From NCBI GenBank assembly GCA_020850695.1, contig JADZEF010000390.1, positions 1-53,547 of the forward strand: a stretch of DNA of 53,547 nucleotides, given 5' to 3'. The stretch comes from Planctomycetaceae bacterium. Its GTDB lineage: Bacteria; Planctomycetota; Planctomycetia; Planctomycetales; Planctomycetaceae. Every line of letters starts with the position of its first letter. Position 1 is the first letter of the stretch. Shown piece by piece: positions 16,687-25,908 of the stretch. The translations under genes were made by a program, and so were the position numbers. The notes under the pieces were generated by a model that was given only the letters and a program-made list of their open reading frames with translations, was not told the origin of the DNA and searched no databases.

Positions 16687-17338
16687 TGAACAAGCTGAAT
16701 AAATCAGGCGGTCCAGGGTAACTGAATCGTTTGTGGGAGTGTCGGGAGGCGTGGTGCGATCTGAATGCTTGGAATTCTGCCGAATTTCTCGGGTAAACGC
16801 GGTGTTTCAACCGTCATTTGACTGTCGCGGTTCTTGACAGTCTCTGAGGCATCGCGTGTAATCGCGTTGGGACTTTTCGCAGATATCGCTGGGATATCTG
16901 TTTCACGCCTCAACTTGGGGGGAGGGAAGACGCGTTCAAGAGAGTGATCTGAGCGATCGTGATGAGGCCGATTTTTCGAGCGACCCCGTGGGACGGGTCC
17001 ACGTCGAAAATGCTGAAACGCGATTGGGATCCTCTTGGTGGCTTGAGTGACAAAAGTCTGAAACTGCCGGTCGGGCTGGGTCGGCACTTCAGAGAAGTCG
17101 GCGAAAGTTGACGGAACGTCCATTGATTCGACGACGCCGTGCAGGCTCTGGGGCCTGCGGCAGATGAATCAGAGTTGAGCGTCCGAAGCTGCCGATAGTC
17201 ACTGACAGGCAGATGTCGCCAGATCGGCCTGGTGCATTCCACGGGAACGGGCTCCCGTGCCGCATGCACTCGGGGAATTGATGGCGACAGGAAACCTCAG
17301 CGTTTTCCCGCAACCGTCAAGATGACGGGGGGCTGGGT
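16687..17338. other. 652-base intergenic region with operator-like palindromes
   Basis: There is no gene-like open frame, and the region is visibly richer in A and T than its neighbours. It contains two clean inverted repeats: GACTGTC/GACAGTC (16820-16826, 16836-16842) and CAGATATC/GATATCTG (16880-16887, 16893-16900). These could be operators or part of an untranslated RNA. The right end should hold the promoter of the ketoacyl-synthase-like gene, whose ribosome site is a G-rich run just before 17339. Confidence 0.5.
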
Positions 17339-18631
17339 ATGAATATCGAATCGAACCGTCCTCGCGCCGTCATCACCGGCGTCGGGGTCGTCTCGCCGAT
17401 CGGCATTGGAAACGATGCGTTCTGGAGCAGCCTCATGGCGGGCCGCTGCGGAATCGATTTCCTGCGCTCGGTTTCGAGCAACGATCTTCCGACCCGTCTC
17501 GCGGCGGAAATCCGCGATTTCGACCCGCTGAATTACGTCTCACAGAAGAAGATGGTGAAAGTGATGGCCCGCGACATCCAGCTGGGTGTCGCCGCCGCCA
17601 ACCTCGCCATGGGGGACGCAAGGCTCAAGAAGGGGATGGTCGACCCGGACCGTCTTGGCGTCGAATTCGGGGCGGGACGCATCGCCAGCCATCCGGACGA
17701 GTTCGCCGGTGCAGTCGAAATGTGCCGCAACGCGGCCGGCGACTTCGACCCGAATCTCTGGAGCGAACACGCCCTCGGCCAGATCGCCCCGCTGTGGCTG
17801 CTGCGGATCCTGCCCAACATGCCGGCGTGCCATGTCTCGATCGAGCATGACGCCCGCGGTCCGAACAACACGATCACCAGCCGCGATTCGTCGGCGCTGC
17901 TGGCCCTTGCAGAGGCGATCTGGGTCATCGAGCGCGGGGCGGCCGACTGCATGATCGTCGGGGCCTGCAGCTCGAACATTTCGCCCGTCGACATCATGAA
18001 ACTGAGCCTCTATGAGGGGCTTTCGAAGCGCGATCACGACCCGTCAAAGGCGTGCCGTCCGTTCGACCGCGAGCGGGACGGGGCGATCGTTGGCGAGGGG
18101 GCGGCCGCGTTCATCGTCGAAGAATACCAGCACGCCCGCCGCCGTGGGGCCGAGATCTACGCCGAGGTGCTGGGGGTCGGCGCCGGATGCGATGGCCGCG
18201 GCCACGCCAATCAGGCCAGCGGCACCGGACTGGTCCGGGCGATGGAAACCGCGCTTCGCCGTGCGGGGATCCAGCCGCACGAGATCGGCCACATCAACGC
18301 TCACGGCAAGAGCACGCAGCGGGACGATCTGGTTGAAGCCCGAGCGTACCATCGGGCCCTTGGCAGTCCGGCCGATGTGATTCCCGTGACGGCCCTGAAG
18401 AGCTACTTCGGCTACTTCGACGCAGGGTCCGGCGCGGTGGAACTGGCCGGTTCGCTGCTGGCTCTCAAGCACGGCGAACTGCCGCTGACACTCAACTACG
18501 AGTACCCCGATCCGCGGTGCCGCGTGAATGTCGTGCACGACCAGACGGCCCGGCTGCGCAGCCGCACGGCCCTCTCGGTGAACCGCCCTGCGATGGGCCA
18601 GAGCGCCGCGGCCATTGTGCGGGCAATGTGA
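17339..18631 (+). CDS. Beta-ketoacyl synthase-like protein lacking Cys and second His
   Basis: The 430-residue protein has the full thiolase fold of FabF-type ketoacyl-ACP synthases: AVITGVGVVSPIG at the N-terminus, CRPFDRERDGAIVGEGAAAFIVEE, INAHGKSTQRDD and the C-terminal GQSAAAIVRAM. In active enzymes the nucleophile sits in a TACxxG turn; here the corresponding stretch is TSRDSSA (about 180-186), with no Cys. The first His is kept (H322), but the second, normally in KSxxGH, is Tyr (KSYFGY, Y359). This pattern is closer to chain-length-factor or other non-condensing partners. A normal KAS gene is not adjacent. It may work in fatty-acid or polyketide-like synthesis as a partner subunit (inference). 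Confidence 0.85.
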   Translation: MNIESNRPRAVITGVGVVSPIGIGNDAFWSSLMAGRCGIDFLRSVSSNDLPTRLAAEIRDFDPLNYVSQKKMVKVMARDIQLGVAAANLAMGDARLKKGMVDPDRLGVEFGAGRIASHPDEFAGAVEMCRNAAGDFDPNLWSEHALGQIAPLWLLRILPNMPACHVSIEHDARGPNNTITSRDSSALLALAEAIWVIERGAADCMIVGACSSNISPVDIMKLSLYEGLSKRDHDPSKACRPFDRERDGAIVGEGAAAFIVEEYQHARRRGAEIYAEVLGVGAGCDGRGHANQASGTGLVRAMETALRRAGIQPHEIGHINAHGKSTQRDDLVEARAYHRALGSPADVIPVTALKSYFGYFDAGSGAVELAGSLLALKHGELPLTLNYEYPDPRCRVNVVHDQTARLRSRTALSVNRPAMGQSAAAIVRAM

Positions 18632-18727
18632 TTCGGACGGCCCATTACGGCGAACAGATGAGACTCGGCTTCGGTTGGCTATAATCGCCCCGACAAGCAT
18701 GCTCATCGCCGCCCTAGAAGCCGCCCC

Positions 18728-19423
18728 ATGACGCCCCTCGATGTTCTCGTCATCTCTCCCCATCCCGATGATGCCGAAATCAGCGTCGGCGGCACAATAC
18801 TGAAGTGCCGGGCCGAGGGAATGCGGGTCGGCGTGCTCGACCTGACCACCGGCGAGCCCACCCCGCACGGCACTCTGGAGATTCGCGCGGCCGAAACCGA
18901 GACCGCGACCAGACTCCTCGACCTCTCGTGGCGGCACAACCTCGGGCTTCCCAACCGCAGCCTGCTGCCGACGCTGGAAGCCCGTCGTGCGCTGGCCGGC
19001 GTGCTGCGAACGACGCGGCCGCGGTTCGTCTTCGCCCCGTATTGGGAAGACGTCCATCCCGATCACGTCTCGGCGAGCCGCCTGGCCGATGACGCCCGCT
19101 TCTGGGCGAAGCTCAGCCGCTCCGACCTTCCCGGCGACCCGTACTGGCCGCCGCGAATGTACTACTTCTGGAGCATCCATCTCCGGATCCATCCGAAGCC
19201 GTCGTTCGTCCTCGATGTCACCCCGCACATCGAACGCAAGATGGAAGCGATCAGCGCCTACGCCAGCCAGTTCACCACCGGTCGCACACCGACGTTTCCG
19301 ACGCCTCTCGACGACATCCGCGACCGCGCCCGCTACTGGGGCTGGTCGATCGGAACCGGCTACGCCGAACCTTTCGCGTGCCGGGAGGAAGTGGGACTGA
19401 TGAGTCTGAATGTGCTCGGCTGA
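18728..19423 (+). CDS. bshB1: PIG-L deacetylase, BshB1-like (bacillithiol biosynthesis)
   Basis: This 231-residue zinc deacetylase has the PIG-L signature [16 protein letters not shown] (residues 9-24) and a second metal motif [16 protein letters not shown]. Both match BshB1, the enzyme that removes the acetyl group from GlcNAc-malate in bacillithiol synthesis. Supporting features are [32 protein letters not shown] and the C-terminal CREEVGLM. Length is typical (about 230-240). BshA and BshC are not in the window, so the pathway role rests on similarity only. It starts about 100 bases after the ketoacyl-synthase-like gene on the same strand. Confidence 0.82.
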   Translation: MTPLDVLVISPHPDDAEISVGGTILKCRAEGMRVGVLDLTTGEPTPHGTLEIRAAETETATRLLDLSWRHNLGLPNRSLLPTLEARRALAGVLRTTRPRFVFAPYWEDVHPDHVSASRLADDARFWAKLSRSDLPGDPYWPPRMYYFWSIHLRIHPKPSFVLDVTPHIERKMEAISAYASQFTTGRTPTFPTPLDDIRDRARYWGWSIGTGYAEPFACREEVGLMSLNVLG

Positions 19424-19453
19424 AAGTCGCCTCATGCGGAGCATGAGGCGAAT

Positions 19454-19942
19454 TCAATCGTGCGGCGGCCGCCAGAGGTCGATCAGCGTGGAGCCGGCCG
19501 AGACGGAGGCGTCGCTCCAGCTTTTCCAGGGGACGGTCAGTCGGGCCAGCGCGGCCGTCTGCATCCAGCGGTCTTCGCCCAGCAGCTTCGACAGCAACTC
19601 TTCGATGCCGGGGTTGTGCCCGACGATCATCACCGACTCTTCGTCGTCCGGCCAGCCGCGCAGCACTTCGATGTATGTGGAAGGGGGCGCCAGATAAAGA
19701 TCGTCGCGCAGCGCAATCTTTCCCGGAAAACCGCTGGCCTCGGCGAAGATTTCGGCCGTGCCGCGGGCCCGCGCGGCCGTCGAACTGATGATGGCCGCGG
19801 GGACCGCACGGAGCGACTTCAATCGCGTTCCGACCGTTTCGGCATCGGCCCGGCCGCGTTTCGTCAGCTTCCGGGCGTGATCATGGTCGGCCGAGTCTTC
19901 CGGCTCGGCCTTGGCGTGACGGAGCAGCAATAACGTGCGCAT
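19454..19942 (-). CDS. sixA: SixA-like phosphohistidine phosphatase
   Basis: This 162-residue histidine-phosphatase protein has the RHG motif as LLLRHAKAE near its N-terminus, TKRGRADAETVGTRLKSL, SSTAARARGTAEIF and the second catalytic His in VIVGHNPGIEELL. This matches SixA, which dephosphorylates phosphohistidine in signalling or phosphotransfer proteins. The ATG at 19942 places the first strand at the N-terminus, as in the family. It is convergent with bshB1 (about 30 bases apart). It does not neighbour a phosphorelay protein; the histidine kinase at 22.6 kb is the closest candidate, with no proof of a link. Confidence 0.88.
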   Translation of the reverse strand: MRTLLLLRHAKAEPEDSADHDHARKLTKRGRADAETVGTRLKSLRAVPAAIISSTAARARGTAEIFAEASGFPGKIALRDDLYLAPPSTYIEVLRGWPDDEESVMIVGHNPGIEELLSKLLGEDRWMQTAALARLTVPWKSWSDASVSAGSTLIDLWRPPHD

Positions 19943-20190
19943 GGTGGCAACAGGCAAGAGGGGACGAGCTGCCCGAGGCAGTCGATCGAATCAGGGAAGT
20001 GGACCGGAAGAATCGTAGTCTTTGGACTCGCCGGTTCCAGTCCATGGGACATTCCGGTGCGCGGACGTTGTTGATTCGACTCGCCGGCTCAGCGCTGAAG
20101 CCTGCTCAATCAGAGGATGAACGCGGGACGCCGCCGTCTGGCAACCGCGGCGACCACCTGCGAGACGAATGTCGCCACGACAGGCCCCGA

Positions 20191-22293
20191 TTACTTCGGC
20201 TTCGGCTGCACTGTCAATTTCAGGAGGGGAGTGCACGGCCCCGGCACTCCGGTGCGGACGTCGCTGCGCCACGTCTGGGCAATGGTGCAATAGAAAGTTC
20301 CGACCGGCATTTCGTTGGGAATCAGGACGGCCACATCGCACTTCCCATCGATAATCGGCGTATTCTTGGGGGCGACAAAGCCACAGGCCACACCGACGGT
20401 GGCCATGCTGACGACGATCGGCATTTCCTTCAGATTTTCGGCATTGTGCACGCGAACCTGAGCGCGGACGGTCTCGCCCGGCTTGCCAGTGATCTCTGTC
20501 GTGATGGCTTCGAGCCAGGGGCCTTGCGGCCTGGCGACGGCGACGCGCGATTGCGGGCTGATGCGGAAGAATCCGATGTCGGTCGTGTAAAAGAGATTCA
20601 ACGGCCATGAGACGTGTTCCAGCGGCTTCCCATCGCGAACCGACCGCCCCACGATGCGGATCGGGAAGGCGGTCCCCGGCTTCGCGTCGGCTGGTGCGGT
20701 GACCGTGAGAAACGTCTTCAACTGATAGTAGTTGTAGAACCGCTCGGGGGTGCGTTTCAGCGAAATTGCCTTCGTCGACTTCCAGCCCTCGGGAAGACCT
20801 TCGATCGAGACTTCCACGTCTTCCTGGAAGTCGCCGTGTCGCTCCACTTTCACCAGGACGGCGGCGGTCGTGCCGGGGCCCCACACGGGAATGGAATCGG
20901 GAAAGTGGACGACCCGGAAGTCAGGCGCTCCGTCCGAGACCGAAAAACGATAGACGGCCCGCGGACCGCCGCTGCCGGCCTGCTCGCTGATCCGCACGAA
21001 GTAATCGCCGGCCGCCACGGCCTCGAAGTGCAGTCGGCTGTCGGTGGTGCGGTAATCGTGATACGACTCGTAGCTTGGGTCGAACGCGTCATCGTCGTTT
21101 TCGGTCAGCAGCTTTCCCTGGGCGTCGTAGACTTGCAGCAGCGTATCGACCGGTGAGCGGGAGAATCGCTGGGCGGTGACATCGAACCACACGCGCTGCT
21201 TCGCCGCCAACGTCACGCGATACCAGTCGGCGTCTCCGGCCTCCTGGAAGCGGGCATTGACGGTACTCTCGAGAGCAACCGCCTGGGCATGCTCGCGATC
21301 GGCATTCGGTTCCGCTTCCGTGGTCTCGGCCAGATCGCCGACAGCCAGCGGCACGTCGGTTCCTGCAGTCGGCGCTCCCTCGTAGACGACGTGCGTCATC
21401 GGATAGGTGACATCTTTGGGGACGAGCAACTTCTGCTTCGTCCCCGCCGGGATATTCGGACCGAAAAGCTCGATTTCCGACTCGACGCCGCGCCGAACGC
21501 CCGAGGGGAAAGCTCCCACCACGTACGGCACTTCCCCCAGCGTCAGTCGATAGACCCCTTCCGGAAACCCGCCGAAATTCAGCAGAGTGACGCGGACCAG
21601 GTAGTCTCCATCGCGGGGCGGGGTGAACTCGATGACGGGATCGAATCCGATCGTGTCTTCGGCGGTGGCGAGCGTCTGGCCGGCCGTGTCGAGGATTTCG
21701 AGCGCGAAATCGGCGATGCCATAGCTCTTGTACTGCCCGTGGATGTCGAGCGAATGAGCGGCGATGGCGGCGACGAAGTGCTGACCCGCACGCGCGGAAA
21801 ATCGGAACACGTCCACGTCGGCCTGCGGGTTGATGCGGCCATTCACGACGCACGGAGCGGCGACCGGTTCCCCCGCGTTCAATTCGTTGTTCGGCTCCTT
21901 TTCCAGATGTTCCGGCAGCCGCCCGACCTGGAAGTATGCAAAGTTCGTCAGCCCGCTCCGCTCATTCAACACGCGGAGCCAGCGGCGGCCGGGACGCGCG
22001 TCGGCGGCGATGTCGAGCGTGCCGACGACGACTCCGTTGACTGGCGGCTTCAGTTCCTTCACCGAGATTCCCGGTGGACCGTCGATCACTATGTCCTTCG
22101 GATCCTGAAGCCCGATGCCGTGACCGCGGAACTCGACCGTGACTGTCGTCCCCGCCTGGCCCCCGGAAGGATAGATCCCGTCCAGTCGCAGGTCTTCATA
22201 GGCGGGGGCCGCGGGCTGCGCTTCCGCCTGTCGCAGGTCGGTCGCGGAAATGACGACAACCGCCAGCAGAATCCAACCCGTCGACCGTTGCAT
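20191..22293 (-). CDS. Large secreted protein with PPC and IPT/TIG-like domains
   Basis: The 700-residue product has a signal peptide (about 1-25, ending RQAEAQ). Residues about 35-125 read like an IPT/TIG-type beta domain (LDGIYPSGGQAGTTVTVEFRG). Two bacterial pre-peptidase (PPC) domains follow, near 130-250 (EKEPNNELNAGEPV...DVDVFRFSARAGQ) and 325-460 (TEAEPNADREHAQAV...DADWYRVTLAAKQ). The last 230 residues are further beta domains (PEGWKSTKAI...). No peptidase or other catalytic domain is seen. Such proteins are common in planctomycetes and are thought to be exported binding or scaffold proteins. It is divergent from the histidine kinase gene. Confidence 0.85.
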   Translation of the reverse strand: MQRSTGWILLAVVVISATDLRQAEAQPAAPAYEDLRLDGIYPSGGQAGTTVTVEFRGHGIGLQDPKDIVIDGPPGISVKELKPPVNGVVVGTLDIAADARPGRRWLRVLNERSGLTNFAYFQVGRLPEHLEKEPNNELNAGEPVAAPCVVNGRINPQADVDVFRFSARAGQHFVAAIAAHSLDIHGQYKSYGIADFALEILDTAGQTLATAEDTIGFDPVIEFTPPRDGDYLVRVTLLNFGGFPEGVYRLTLGEVPYVVGAFPSGVRRGVESEIELFGPNIPAGTKQKLLVPKDVTYPMTHVVYEGAPTAGTDVPLAVGDLAETTEAEPNADREHAQAVALESTVNARFQEAGDADWYRVTLAAKQRVWFDVTAQRFSRSPVDTLLQVYDAQGKLLTENDDDAFDPSYESYHDYRTTDSRLHFEAVAAGDYFVRISEQAGSGGPRAVYRFSVSDGAPDFRVVHFPDSIPVWGPGTTAAVLVKVERHGDFQEDVEVSIEGLPEGWKSTKAISLKRTPERFYNYYQLKTFLTVTAPADAKPGTAFPIRIVGRSVRDGKPLEHVSWPLNLFYTTDIGFFRISPQSRVAVARPQGPWLEAITTEITGKPGETVRAQVRVHNAENLKEMPIVVSMATVGVACGFVAPKNTPIIDGKCDVAVLIPNEMPVGTFYCTIAQTWRSDVRTGVPGPCTPLLKLTVQPKPK

Positions 22294-22621
22294 ATTGCCA
22301 ATCCCTTAGAAGGGGAGTTTCTGAACGAATCACAGCGAGCAATGCGTTCAGGTCTTCCGCTCCAGCAAACCCTTTTTGAACAGCCAAGTCAACCTGTCAG
22401 AAGCTTCCAATTTCCGGACCGGAGTGACCACCGTACGCCGGGCCCGATCCTCGAATTGCCCTTATCGGGATCATCGCGGAGGGATTCTGCGGGCGAGCGC
22501 CCATGGCTGGCCTTGATTCCATACCGAGGGAGGGCAATGCCTCTAAGGAAGTTCTCCGGGCCACGTCGATGCGACAGAATACCCTTCTCTCTGCGCTGGT
22601 CGCGTGAAACGAGCCCGCCCC
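22294..22621. other. Divergent intergenic region upstream of PPC protein and histidine kinase
   Basis: This gap of about 328 bases separates the PPC-protein gene (minus) from the kinase gene (plus). An AAGGGA ribosome site lies before the PPC gene start. A small CCCTT/AAGGG hairpin overlaps it. I see no gene or other strong element. Confidence 0.5.
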
Positions 22622-24322
22622 ATGTCGCGACTCCTGCGTCTTTCGCTTCGCACCCGGCTGGTCCTGATGGCCACCGGTTCGGCCACCATTGCCCTCTGCC
22701 TCGTGACGTGCCTCGTCGCGGCTCGCGATCTGCAGACGATGCGTCGCGCCCGAATCAGCCATGTCCTCGCGCAGGCCGACATCTTGTCCATCAACATCGG
22801 TCCGACGCTCGCGCAGCGGGACCGCACATCGTCGGTGCGACTGCTGCGAACCCTGGAACAGCTCACCCCGCTGGACCGGGTGACGTTGTGGGGGGCGGAC
22901 GACAAGGCCGTCGCCACCCTGGGCCCGGAAGTTCCGTACAGCCGCGGCGCCCGCGGCTGGCGGATGCTCGAGAACGGCGAGCTTCTCGTGCAGATGCCGG
23001 TGATGTTGCGCGGCCAGAATGTCGGGGGGATCGCCCTTCAGGCGACATTCCATGACGTCCATGAACAGTTTGCTTCGCGATTGCGGACATCGGGCCTTGT
23101 ACTCGCCGGCGCGGTGGCCGTGTCCGCCCTGGCAGCATACCTGTTGATGAGGGGCGTCACCCGGTCTCTGCTGGAAGTCGCGCGGGCCGCCGAAAAAGTC
23201 CGAATCGAGCAGAACTGTGAACTGCATGTCGAATCGACGCGGACCGACGAGATCGGAGTCCTGTGCCGCGCCTTCAACGACATGCTCGGACGATTGAAGG
23301 CGTCGAAGAAAGCCCTGGACGCCGCTCATGACGATCTGGAGAAGCGGGTCGCCGAACGGACCTTGCAACTGGTCGAGGAAATCCGGCACCGCCGCCAGGT
23401 CGAGCAGGATCTGATCCGGGCTCGTGACGAGGCCCAGAGCGCCAACCGCGCCAAAAGCGAGTTCCTGGCCAACATGAGCCACGAAATCCGCACGCCCCTC
23501 AACGCCATCATGGGCTTCACCGATCTCTTGAACCAGACGCCCGACATGGATGCGGAGGAACGGACGAAATCCCTCGATATCATCCACGACAGCGGCAAGC
23601 ACCTGCTCCATCTGATCGACGACATGCTCGAGATGTCGGTCCTGGCGTCCGGGCAATCGACGGCCAACCTGGCGCCGTTTTCGCCGAAGGGGTTGCTCGA
23701 GGAAGTCTCCGCCTTCTACAGAGAAGCCGCCGAGAAGAAGGGGCTGGGCTTTGATCTCGTCTGGACGACACCCGCGCCCGAGTCGGCCGAGAGCGATCCG
23801 GTGAAGCTCCGGCAGTTGTTGGAAAACCTGATCGGCAATGCGGTGAAGTTCACCGAGCAGGGCCACGTCAAGATTTTCGCCGGCGTCGACGACGTCACCC
23901 GGACGCTTACGATCGATGTCTCCGACACAGGGATCGGCATCCCGGATGACAAGCGCCAATCGATCTTCGAGACGTTCTCCCAGGTCGATACGTCGGTCAC
24001 GCGAAAGTACGGCGGGACGGGTATCGGCCTCGCGCTGTGCCGGCACATTGTGCGGATTCTCGGAGGGCAGCTCTCGGTCCGCAGCACCGAGGGGAAGGGC
24101 TCGACCTTCTCGGTCATCCTTCCGCTGGGACAGCCGGGGAATGCCGGCAGGACTCCGCACACTGCGGCTTCCGACGCAGCGTCCGGGGGACGGCGTTCCG
24201 TTCCGTCGTCGGGTCGAACTCCCCCATTGGAGACCGCCGCGTCGCTCGCCAACCGACCGTACCCCGCCAACGGAATCATTCGAGCCGTCGTTCCGTCCGG
24301 GGTGAACGAGTCCGGCGAGTGA
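22622..24322 (+). CDS. Membrane-bound sensor histidine kinase
   Basis: The 566-residue kinase has two membrane segments (about 12-34 and 158-180) enclosing a roughly 120-residue sensor region. A HAMP linker, a coiled coil, a HisKA domain with the phosphoacceptor His in NMSHEIRTPLNAIMGF, and a HATPase_c domain follow. The ATPase boxes are complete: the N-box LLENLIGNAVKF, G1 DVSDTGIGIPDD, F-box IFETFSQVD and G2 GGTGIGLALC. After the ATPase domain there is a 60-residue low-complexity tail and no receiver domain. The signal sensed is unknown and no response-regulator gene is adjacent. An in-frame GTG at 22604 could extend it by six residues; neither start has a clear ribosome site. Confidence 0.93.
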   Translation: MSRLLRLSLRTRLVLMATGSATIALCLVTCLVAARDLQTMRRARISHVLAQADILSINIGPTLAQRDRTSSVRLLRTLEQLTPLDRVTLWGADDKAVATLGPEVPYSRGARGWRMLENGELLVQMPVMLRGQNVGGIALQATFHDVHEQFASRLRTSGLVLAGAVAVSALAAYLLMRGVTRSLLEVARAAEKVRIEQNCELHVESTRTDEIGVLCRAFNDMLGRLKASKKALDAAHDDLEKRVAERTLQLVEEIRHRRQVEQDLIRARDEAQSANRAKSEFLANMSHEIRTPLNAIMGFTDLLNQTPDMDAEERTKSLDIIHDSGKHLLHLIDDMLEMSVLASGQSTANLAPFSPKGLLEEVSAFYREAAEKKGLGFDLVWTTPAPESAESDPVKLRQLLENLIGNAVKFTEQGHVKIFAGVDDVTRTLTIDVSDTGIGIPDDKRQSIFETFSQVDTSVTRKYGGTGIGLALCRHIVRILGGQLSVRSTEGKGSTFSVILPLGQPGNAGRTPHTAASDAASGGRRSVPSSGRTPPLETAASLANRPYPANGIIRAVVPSGVNESGE

Positions 24323-24493
24323 GTTGCGGAGGTCGAGAATGAGTTCTCGATTCTCCAATCCAGCCTCGCGTGCGGATGCGAGCCGAAGGCGTTCCGGTGG
24401 AGTCGAGCGGTTGCGAGGTGCAGTCGCCCGCGGCGTGTGCTACAACGCGGTCGTCGATTCGCCCGACTCCTGGTCCTTTCTCGGGGCCTTCTC

Positions 24494-25693
24494 ATGTCCG
24501 CCAATCCCCCCGTCGATGTCGAGCAGGTTCGCCGCTGGCGATTGATTCTGGGACGCGATGCGCAGGAATGTCTGGGTGGATACTGCAGCGGTGCCGGCCT
24601 GGGCCTCACCGAAGAGCAGCTGATGATGGACGCGGCCCTCGGCGCCATCTACGACGAGACGGATGAATCCGGCTCCGGTCGGCGGTCAGCAGGCCTGGAA
24701 GGTTCGGCGCCGCGGCTGGCCAAGTGGCTCGGCGACATCCGCACGTATTTCAAGGAAGACGTGGTCACGGTCATTCAGCAGGACGCGATCGAGCGAAAGG
24801 GGTTGAAGCAGCTCCTCTTCGAGCCCGAGATGCTGAAGAACGTGCAACCCAACGTGCAGCTCGTCGGCACGCTGATGTCGCTGAAGGGGCAGATCCCCGA
24901 GCGGACGAAGGAGACCGCCCGCATGGTGGTGCGGTCGGTCGTCGAACAGATCAAGCTCCTGCTCGAACAGAAGATCCGACAGGCGGTGATGGGCGCCCTC
25001 AACCGCAACGACCATTCTCCAATCCCCAACGTCTCCAGCATCGACTGGAAATGGACGATCGGCCGCAATCTCAAGAATTATCAGCCCGATCTCGGGACCA
25101 TTATTCCCGAGAGGGTCTGGTTCTACTCGCGAGCGCAGAAGCAGAACTCGTGGACCGTCATCGTCGACATGGACCAGAGCGGCTCGATGGCCGACTCGGT
25201 CGTCTACGGCGCGATCACCGGATCGATCCTCGCGAGCCTCCCCGCGCTCAATACACGGGTCGTCGCCTTTGACACGGAAGTCGTCGACCTGACGGAGAAG
25301 TGCGGAACCGACCCGGTCGACATGCTGTTCGGCGTCCAGCTCGGGGGCGGGACGGATATCAACAAGTCGGTCGGCTATTGCGAGCAGTTCATCACCGACC
25401 CCTCCCGCACCCTTTTCTTCCTCATCACCGATCTGTACGAGGGGGGCAACGAAGCCCAACTGGTGCGGCGGCTGGAAGAGATGGTGTCCTCGGGAGTACG
25501 CGTCATCTGCCTGCTGGCCCTCTCGGACAGCGGCGTCCCCAGCTTCGATGAGGGACTTGCCAGGAAGCTGGCACGCCTCGGAATCCCTTGCTTTGGCTGC
25601 ACGCCCCAGAAGTTGCCGGAACTCCTGGACGGGGCCCTGCGAGGAAACGACCTCCAAGCCCTCGCCACCCGCGTGGCGGCGAAGTCTGAGTAA
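24494..25693 (+). CDS. VWA (CoxE-like) domain protein
   Basis: The 399-residue protein has a helical N-terminal half (about 1-205) and a von Willebrand A domain (about 215-395) with an intact metal site, DMDQSGSM (D227, S229, S231), and the later GGGTDINKSV. The type is that of CoxE-like proteins. These usually operate with a MoxR-family AAA+ ATPase to insert metals or remodel complexes. No MoxR, DUF5682 or SWIM-domain gene is visible here, so this copy is separated from its usual partners. The ATG at 24494 is preferred over an upstream start with an Arg-rich leader. Confidence 0.82.
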   Translation: MSANPPVDVEQVRRWRLILGRDAQECLGGYCSGAGLGLTEEQLMMDAALGAIYDETDESGSGRRSAGLEGSAPRLAKWLGDIRTYFKEDVVTVIQQDAIERKGLKQLLFEPEMLKNVQPNVQLVGTLMSLKGQIPERTKETARMVVRSVVEQIKLLLEQKIRQAVMGALNRNDHSPIPNVSSIDWKWTIGRNLKNYQPDLGTIIPERVWFYSRAQKQNSWTVIVDMDQSGSMADSVVYGAITGSILASLPALNTRVVAFDTEVVDLTEKCGTDPVDMLFGVQLGGGTDINKSVGYCEQFITDPSRTLFFLITDLYEGGNEAQLVRRLEEMVSSGVRVICLLALSDSGVPSFDEGLARKLARLGIPCFGCTPQKLPELLDGALRGNDLQALATRVAAKSE

Positions 25694-25908
25694 ACGGGGA
25701 AGGATGCGCGTGCCGGCGGAGCAGGGTTGGTCAGCCAGACCAGTCTTGACGTGCAAGGCCAAACCGGCGGAAAATCTCCCTGCATCACGGCTGTCGGAAA
25801 CGGGCCGGGTCCTTTCATGGCCCGAAGCTCGCCCCCACTCGGCAACGCGATCTTCCACTCCTGCTGCCACCGCAGTCGGCGGTCGACGTTTACTTCCGGT
25901 CTCGCTTC

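Noticed and set aside
16704..17123. 139-codon minus-strand frame in the gap before the KAS-like gene
   Set aside because: Arg/Pro/Ser-rich and without any motif or clear ribosome site.
22397..24358. Minus-strand frame of about 650 codons opposite the histidine kinase
   Set aside because: The kinase boxes on the plus strand are decisive; the antisense is a by-product of codon usage.
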